Source: Saccoglossus kowalevskii (Eukaryota; Hemichordata; Enteropneusta; Harrimaniidae). From it: a stretch of 23,250 nt of DNA. Under the pieces are notes generated by a model that was not told the origin of the DNA, made no database searches, and worked only from the letters and a program-made list of their open reading frames with translations. The stretch covers positions 126,651 through 149,900 of the forward strand of contig NW_003138325.1 in the NCBI RefSeq assembly GCF_000003605.2, in the 5' to 3' direction. Position 1 is the stretch's first letter. The number at the start of each line of letters is the position of its first letter. This document shows positions 20,301 to 23,250 of this stretch, in pieces. The position numbers and the translations under genes are program-made.

Positions 20301-21516
20301 AATTAAATGCCATGTGTTTAGTCTTTCAACAATATTAGGATTCCTGTCGATAATATGAATGAAATTTCATCCATTTTACCAAGCTGAATATTGAAATATG
20401 AAAGAATATTTTCACCATAGAAACCAGTGCAGAAATGCAAATTTTGATCGAATATAACACAAATTGTATAATCACGTCAATTAGATAAATCAGCGATAAT
20501 TCCGTCTTTTAAAATGCTGCTTTCCAATAAAAAAAAATCCAGTCCAATAATTTAACAAAACAATCCAATTTGATTTGGGTTAATATTGTTGACATTTTAA
20601 AAAGATTCCATTTGCTAAAATTCATTTTACGGCGTCTTTTTGTACTCTCATCAAACATTTATTGGAAGAAAGGGTGGTGTTGCTGGACGTTCGACTAAAA
20701 TTTTCTTTTTATCTTCATCTCCGATTTCCTAATAAACAGGTTCACTCTCAGAATGTCCAGCTCTAGGGTTGCCAAGCAACGGAAATGTGACATGTAATGA
20801 TGAAGCACAGCGAACGTAAGTTTTTCTTTTATCGGTTTGTATCACGTGACGGAATGGATATTCCATTTATTATTCTGTATTATTTGTGCAAAAATATATA
20901 CAATATATTATTTGGCCATATGATACTTTTTTTTAAGTCTAGCGGCTTTTTAAGTTGACAAAGCGGAGTTGTTCATATTACGGATTGTCCGTCGTCGTCC
21001 GTTGGCGTCAACATTACATTTTCGACTTCTTCTTGAAAACGGCAAGTCCGCATGCTTTGATACTTGGTATATATGTGCCTTGGTGGATCTCTTCCAGATT
21101 TGAGAAGATATCATTTCGTGAAGATAACTCCAAATATCTACTATAAAGTGGAGCCATGTCAGCCGGCTGTTGTTGTCTTGTCTAATTTTTTGTTCTTGAT
21201 GGAATAAATTGTAGTGGCATTAGTAATATGGCAAATATCTTGTTAGACCGGTCAAACGTATGTTTTTTTGGGGGGGGGGTATTTATAGTGTAAAATTAAT
21301 TATTATCATGAATTACAACAAAGTTTTGAAATGTCAATAAAACGCGTGATTTACAAAATCACTGAAATATTATTCATGATTGTTTTGTTTACAGAGTATG
21401 TATACCATATTGCAACCCTGGTTATATAGTACCAGAGGAATACGACGACACGGAGTTTATCTGTGAACATACCAGTTATAGATGGGCGCCCTCACACAGT
21501 GTTCCCGGCTGTGTTG
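2233..21516 (+). CDS. Secreted sushi/CCP-domain precursor, five exons, 3' incomplete
   Basis: Joined CDS: 2233-2336, 12553-12602, 13243-13260, 20740-20815, 21395-21516 (370 nt, 123 codons plus one base). Each junction is GT-AG, every donor is GTAAGT, and phases 2, 1, 1, 2, 1 connect without a stop. Domains by residue: signal peptide 1-21 (hydrophobic core LLAIFLLLDFVL, likely cut after Leu-Cys-Ala), propeptide 22-46 beginning HIVHRHEE, furin-type site RKKR at 43-46 before Ser47, acidic linker 47-62, one sushi domain about 63-122. The domain has six cysteines (63, 76, 85, 89, 106, 122), the CNPGY motif (89-93), Trp113 and a closing PGC. An N-glycosylation sequon NVT lies at 73-75. Sushi modules are extracellular binding modules of complement, adhesion and matrix proteins; the six-cysteine form resembles those of selectins. 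The paralogue and ligand cannot be named. The gene continues past the window, since exon 5 ends in an open donor and no stop is reached. Confidence 0.85.
4588..4641 (-). repeat. Short dispersed repeat, copy B (inverted)
   Basis: Read on the - strand this gives GGTTGCTATGTAAACATTC followed by CATGCGCA, matching the segment at 1014-1068. It lies in intron 1. A short open frame across it has no recognisable protein features. Confidence 0.45.
5350..5482 (+). mobile_element. 133-bp MITE with TTAA target duplication, copy 1
   Basis: The element is flanked by TTAA on both sides (5350-5353 and 5479-5482). It has imperfect terminal inverted repeats of about 36 bp: the left end opens AAGCGCGGTGGTCGTCGCGC and the right end, read inward, AAGGGCGGCAGTCGTCGTGC. 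It is too short to encode a transposase, so it is non-autonomous. TTAA duplications are typical of piggyBac-type integration, but these ends do not let me assign a superfamily. The inverted copy at 14362-14494 has the same length and about 10 differences. Confidence 0.75.
6841..7229 (+). mobile_element. 5'-truncated LINE 3' end
   Basis: In one frame from about 6847 the translation reads MLHFLLKCGLYKKERNELLK. This resembles the HFL..C..Y...R..L motif at the C-terminus of many non-LTR retrotransposon reverse transcriptases. The frame continues to about 6972. A one-base shift leads to a second open stretch (6968-7066, reading KKLAPQIAKYIDDCFKIREN and on) ending in TGA at 7067-7069. An AT-rich 3' UTR follows, with AATAAA at 7205 and a (GAT)(ATT)n tail, as in CR1- or RTE-like elements. 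The copy is dead: frameshifted and missing the catalytic domain. The exact clade and 5' break are uncertain. Confidence 0.6.
8165..8176 (+). promoter_or_regulatory. YY1-like motif CAAGATGGCGGC
   Basis: CAAGATGGCGGC matches the well-known animal YY1 binding consensus (AAGATGGCGGC) exactly. It is in intron 1, about 5.9 kb downstream of exon 1. Function is unproven; it could be an intronic regulatory site or a remnant of a transposon promoter. Confidence 0.35.
8799..8985 (+). repeat. Decayed relative of the 157-bp repeat unit
   Basis: It shares CACTTCTTCTTGAAAAC, CTTTGATATTA, ATTCTCTAATTT and TAGTGAATATTTTTGTATTTTT, in order, with the tandem units at 22430-23060. It is an old dispersed copy in intron 1. 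Confidence 0.45.
10493..10918. other. Assembly gap (426 N)
   Basis: A run of 426 N bases in intron 1. Its right edge abuts a MITE copy, so the break is probably repeat-related. Open frames crossing it are artefacts of reading through N. Confidence 0.95.
10919..11049 (-). mobile_element. Partial copy of the 247-bp MITE, truncated by gap
   Basis: Reverse-complement match to 14958-15204. Shared blocks include AACGCAAAGGCTCATGGG, TAGACGCTTGTTTGTAAAC, ATGGCCATCTGACGCATGCG (diverged) and the terminal GGGGACGACACCTTCCCTTA. The middle is shorter than in the complete copy, indicating an internal deletion, and one terminus is lost in the N gap. Confidence 0.65.
12553..12602 (+). CDS. Exon 2: propeptide end and furin-type cleavage site
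   Basis: A 50-nt exon after a strong pyrimidine-rich acceptor (ttttcctcttgcag), followed by GTAAGT at 12603. The first base completes Ser35. The rest reads IKDEFRVRKKRSEETL and leaves one base (phase 1). RVRKKR at 41-46 satisfies the proprotein convertase consensus R-X-K/R-R, so cleavage is predicted before Ser47. The exon is short and 10 kb from its neighbour. Its support is the splice-site quality, the phase match on both sides, and a sequence that makes sense for a secreted precursor. Confidence 0.8.
12671..12868. repeat. Foldback element, about 86-bp arms
   Basis: The left arm (12671-12756) and right arm (12783-12868) are imperfect inverted repeats around a loop of about 26 bases. Paired blocks include GCAAATGGCCGTCGA with TCGACGGCCATTTGC, AGGCTTGTTTTTA with TAAAAACAAGTCT, and GTGTTCCATTCTC with GAGAAGGGAACAC. 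It begins 69 bases after exon 2 and lies inside the 640-base intron 2. No clear target duplication was seen. Transcribed, it would form a long hairpin. Confidence 0.7.
13105..13195 (+). mobile_element. Decayed relative of the 133-bp MITE
   Basis: ATCGTCGCTGCGCCAC, then CATTCGAATTTCCTGTAAAC and AAACAATATTACGTC, follow the same order as the interior of 5350-5482 (TCGTCGCGCAGCGCG, TTCGAATTTCATGTAAAT, AAACAATGTATT). The right half and both termini are degraded. It sits just upstream of the microexon. Confidence 0.45.
13243..13260 (+). CDS. Exon 3: 18-nt microexon, phase 1-1
   Basis: The 18 bases between a long T-rich acceptor ending attacag and a perfect AG|GTAAGT donor encode, with flanking bases, Pro-Asn-Phe-Pro-Glu-Glu plus the first base of Gly58. 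Length is divisible by three, so inclusion or skipping keeps the frame. Skipping would replace PNFPEEG by a single Arg between the furin site and the sushi domain. It is too short to prove by coding content. The case rests on two excellent splice sites exactly 18 nt apart and correct phases. Confidence 0.65.
14362..14494 (-). mobile_element. 133-bp MITE with TTAA target duplication, copy 2 (inverted)
   Basis: TTAA ends at 14362 and 14491. The whole element aligns without gaps to the reverse complement of 5350-5482, with about 10 mismatches in 133 bases by eye (about 92 percent identity). Equal length and complete ends in both copies show a defined mobile unit. It lies in intron 3. Confidence 0.75.
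14958..15204 (+). mobile_element. 247-bp MITE with TTAA target duplication
   Basis: TTAA flanks (14958-14961 and 15201-15204) surround terminal inverted repeats of about 27 bp with three mismatches: AGCGGAGGTATCGTCACCTG on the left and AGCGGAGGGGTCGTCACCTG read inward from the right. Both ends continue into GCGCA(T/C)GC. There is no transposase. The AG-rich start and TCGTC motif resemble the ends of the 133-bp MITE, suggesting the same transposase mobilised both. A CpG-rich interior raises local GC content. Confidence 0.75.
15817..15848. repeat. Perfect 12-bp stem-loop
   Basis: AACCATAGACCT (15817-15828) and AGGTCTATGGTT (15837-15848) are perfect reverse complements around an 8-base loop. 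It lies about 40 bases before the large foldback element. Confidence 0.55.
15884..16092. mobile_element. Foldback MITE with likely 8-bp target duplication
   Basis: The inverted arms are about 15894-15979 and 16002-16080. The left carries AGTAACTTGGGG, CTGAAAATGAATAAATA, CATTCGCTATACGCATATAA and GTTATGAAACAT; the right arm carries their near-perfect reverse complements, around a loop of about 22 bases. The octamer TTGCGTAC occurs in direct orientation just outside both ends (15884-15891 and 16085-16092), as an 8-bp target duplication would. Eight-base duplications are typical of hAT elements. There is no coding capacity. Confidence 0.65.
16100..17210. repeat. Repeated AAGGAATGTTCCTT-type motifs
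   Basis: AAGGAATGTTCCT at 16115 and AAGGAATGTTCCTTA at 17140 are near-palindromes of form AAGGAA-NN-TTCCTT. Diverged forms occur at 17066 (AAGGAATGTAACT) and 17177 (AAGGTATGTCCCT). ACTAGTATT precedes the first and follows the last, which may mark the ends of an unrecognised element. The interior has several TTCGC/GCGAA stretches (16205-16510). Confidence 0.35.
18199..18219. repeat. Poly-T tract
   Basis: An uninterrupted run of about 20 T within intron 3, possibly the A-tail of an antisense retrocopy. No retrocopy body was recognised next to it. Confidence 0.6.
18929..19044. repeat. Four-copy array of near-palindrome ATCTCACGAGAT
   Basis: ATCTCACGAGAT at 18929 and 18951, ATCTCACAAGAAG at 18992 and ATTTCACGAGAT at 19033. 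Each is followed by GTA or TTAA-like sequence, and three are preceded by ATTAGC or TTTGCT. The ATCTC...GAGAT ends are self-complementary. The array looks like tandem duplication of a unit of about 41 bases with one shortened interval. Confidence 0.55.
20740..20815 (+). CDS. Exon 4: first part of sushi domain
   Basis: A 76-nt exon after an acceptor ending aataaacag, with donor GTAAGT at 20816. It completes Gly58 and encodes SLSECPALGLPSNGNVTC and following residues to Arg82, leaving two bases (phase 2). The CPAL...P.NG...C opening is the typical start of a six-cysteine sushi module. The intron interrupts the domain in phase 2, as in known split-exon CCP modules, and the phase 1 entry is usual for shuffled extracellular modules. 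Confidence 0.85.
20816..21394 (+). other. Intron 4 (579 bp), splits the sushi domain
   Basis: Phase 2 intron between the second and third cysteines of the domain. Most of its middle is a diverged single copy of the 157-bp repeat (about 20965-21110), and a T7G10 tract lies at 21263-21279. No coding sequence was recognised. Confidence 0.65.
20965..21110 (+). repeat. Diverged single copy of the 157-bp repeat family
   Basis: TTTTCGACTTCTTCTTGAAAAC, GCAAGTCC, GCTTTGATACTTGGTATATA and a TCTCTTCCAGATTTG block (21018-21101) follow the order of the tandem units at 22430-23060. Upstream of that is GGATTGTCCGTCGTCGTCCG, absent from the tandem units. It may therefore preserve more of the parent element. 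Confidence 0.6.
21395..21516 (+). CDS. Exon 5: second part of sushi domain
   Basis: A 122-nt exon after gttttgtttacag, with donor GTAAGT at 21517. It completes Thr83, then encodes VCIPYCNPGY through to PGCV at 120-123 and ends in phase 1. It carries cysteines 85, 89, 106 and 122, the conserved Gly-Tyr after the fourth cysteine, and Trp113 before the final cysteine. The phase 1 exit matches the phase 1 entry of exon 4, so exons 4 and 5 form one symmetrical module. More modules may follow downstream. Confidence 0.87.
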
Positions 21517-22056
21517 GTAAGTACTCGTACTCAGAGTTATAAGGAAACGCCCTCTGTTGGTGAAAATTGCAATCTCTAACTTATTTGCGTCGATGCCCTG
21601 TGGTCGATGATTGAAATTTTCGCAGCCAACTTCTGCGGCAGCAACTTTTCGCGCCGACTTCGCAGATTTAGCAACTTTACACTTCCACGACCCAACCACC
21701 ACGGTATGTAAAGCAAGTTTCTCGTCCAAAGCAACTTCCGCGATTTGTAAACAAATTTCTTGCCGACTTAGCGTTTTCCATGATATGTAGACAACTGCCA
21801 CACCGGCAGGCTCCTCACAAACTTTATGTACATACGTGCACAGTCCCTCAATCACGGGACTGTGGTACAATCAAAGCAGCAACCCCCACACAGAAAATGG
21901 TATAGTCGAAAAGGCATGGAGGCCTAAGGTTTTCTGACAACAACTAGTATATCTCTTCACAAGAACACGGGAAGGTAGGGTTGCTTTTAAACATGGACAG
22001 TATATTCTGTCTATGTTTTATCAAACTTATGGTCAAGTGTTTTCGTCTTGGACAGA

Positions 22057-22107
22057 TCACAGTCGCTTGTAACATTAAGGTAAATTCGACTTTACAAGCG
22101 AGTGTGA
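22057..22107. repeat. 16-bp stem-loop, one mismatch
   Basis: TCACAGTCGCTTGTAA (22057-22072) pairs with TTACAAGCGAGTGTGA (22092-22107) at 15 of 16 positions around a 19-base loop. No larger element was delimited around it. Confidence 0.55.
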
Positions 22108-22429
22108 GTAATCATTTTCCCGCCCGGACAGTACGCAGTCAAGCCAAGCTGGGATGTAATCGAAAATTTTTGTGGCAAACTATGGCAAATACCAGGCAAC
22201 TTTAAACCCAAATTCTGACTACCGGTATATAATGGACCAATAAAAAGGCGAGCATAATGTATTTAATCAGCATAAAGACAACACATCTGACAAGATTCAG
22301 TAAACCTGCATCTTTCACTATTAGGAGATCGAACACCTGTTAATTTTTCGGCAATTTACAATTTACTATGAATATCATAGTACTGACTACTAGTATGCCA
22401 AATTTATAATAAGGCCAGACTTTTTTTAC

Positions 22430-23062
22430 TACTTTGATACTTGGTGTATATGTACCTTGGGTAGACCTCTCTTAGCTAAATGTTCATTTTGTAATGATAT
22501 CTTCAGTTCTCTAATTTTGGTGAATATTTTTGTCATTTTTGGTAAAAAGTGATATTTTCGACTTCTTGTTAAAAATCGCAAGTCCAATTGCTTTGATATT
22601 ACATATATAGGTACTACATGTGAACCTCTCTCAGATTTGTTCATTTTGTAATGATATCTTTAATTCTCTAATTTTGGTGAATATTTTTGTCATTTTTGGT
22701 AAAAAGTGATATTTTCGACTTCTTGTTAAAAACAGCAAGTCCAATTGCTTTGATATTACATATATAGGTACTACATGTGGACCTCTCTCCGATTTGTTCA
22801 TTTTGTAATGATATCTTTAATTCTCTAATTTTGGTGAATATTTTTGTAATTTTTTGTAAAAAGTGACATTTTCGAGTTCTTGTTAAAAACCGCAAGTCCA
22901 ATTGCTTTGATATTACATATATAGGTACTACATGTGGACTTCTCTCAGATTTGTTCATTTTGTAATGATATCTTCAATTCTCTAATTTTGGTGAATATTT
23001 TTGTCATTTTTGGTAAAAAATGATATTTTCGACTTCTTGTTAAAAACCCATTGCTTTGATAC
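22430..23062 (+). repeat. Tandem array, four copies of a 157-bp unit
   Basis: The marker CTTTGAT starts at 22432, 22591, 22748, 22905 and 23054, giving spacings of 159, 157, 157 and 149. Each unit contains GTTCATTTTGTAATGATATC, CTCTAATTTTGGTGAATA, TTTTTGTCATTTTTGGTA and TTTTCGACTTCTTGTTAAAA. The inner copies are nearly identical, indicating recent expansion. The outer ones are diverged and the last is shortened around GCAAGTCC. Long antisense frames across it come from repeat periodicity. Confidence 0.85.
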
Positions 23063-23250
23063 TATAACCCCCAGGAAGAACAACCACTTTGTTTCCTTTG
23101 AACTATGATAGTTGCCACGATGACGAATGTTTATTTTGACTGTTTATTTCGTCGCATTAAAAAATAAGCCGATTTACGCAAATGAACGTTTATCTCCGAC
23201 TATCGGTCATTTTCGGAGTCAATCAGGCGACTTCGGGGATCACGTGATCG

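Larger units (their letters stand above)
13261..20739 (+). other. Intron 3 (7.5 kb), repeat-bearing
   Basis: It contains the second 133-bp MITE, the complete 247-bp MITE, the foldback element at 15894-16080, AAGGAA-type motifs (16115-17182), a poly-T run (about 18199-18219) and the ATCTCACGAGAT array (18929-19044). No splice-compatible exon with protein features was found. 19050-20730 shows nothing I can assign. Confidence 0.55.
21517..23250 (+). other. Start of intron 5 (open at window edge)
   Basis: It follows the exon 5 donor. No acceptor joined to a phase-1 cysteine-rich frame was found before the window ends, so the next exon is probably outside. It contains a zone with repeated CAACTT/CGACTT words (21626-21769), a 16-bp stem-loop (22057-22107) and the tandem array (22430-23060). 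Confidence 0.5.

Noticed and set aside
21263-21279. T7G10 tract as a G-quadruplex or regulatory site
   Set aside because: It is a single homopolymer run without separate G tracts, best treated as low complexity and a possible length-error site.
21457-21870. 137-codon frame on the - strand
   Set aside because: It runs antisense through the well-supported sushi exon 5 into a CAACTT-type repeat zone. No domain is recognisable.
22429-22958. Two similar 71- and 96-codon frames on the - strand
   Set aside because: Near-identical peptides arise from the 157-bp tandem units. There is no start context, splice structure or domain.

Overview
This window is eukaryotic, from an invertebrate animal as far as I can judge. 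It is AT-rich and has no long open reading frames or operon-like gene packing. It has short exons with canonical GT-AG junctions, kilobase-scale introns full of short repeats, an animal-type extracellular sushi (CCP) domain and the tail of a LINE retrotransposon. The sequence does not let me choose between a hemichordate, cephalochordate, mollusc or other lineage.

One gene is supported, on the + strand, running through most of the window and leaving at its right edge. A TATA box near 2081 and an initiator-like site near 2114 precede exon 1 (2233-2336), which encodes a signal peptide. Exon 2 (12553-12602) carries a basic RKKR furin-type site. Exon 3 (13243-13260) is an 18-nt microexon. Exons 4 (20740-20815) and 5 (21395-21516) together encode one six-cysteine sushi domain. 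Reading phases agree across every junction, and all five donors read GTAAGT. The 123 whole codons predict a secreted protein: signal peptide, short His-rich propeptide, furin site, acidic linker, sushi domain. Further exons should lie beyond the window.

The rest is upstream flank (1 to about 2080) and introns. I could assign several repeats: a 133-bp TTAA-flanked MITE in two inverted copies (5350 and 14362) plus a decayed third; a second TTAA-flanked MITE of 247 bp (14958) with a partial inverted copy beside the 426-base N gap (10919); a LINE 3' end (about 6841-7229); two long foldback elements (12671-12868 and 15894-16080); four tandem copies of a 157-bp unit (about 22430-23060) with dispersed relatives; and a small array of the near-palindrome ATCTCACGAGAT. 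I saw no tRNA, rRNA, CRISPR or bacterial-type feature. No novel multi-gene system is evident. The most distinctive points are the furin-processed sushi precursor with its frame-neutral microexon, and the foldback elements inside the introns of the same gene.
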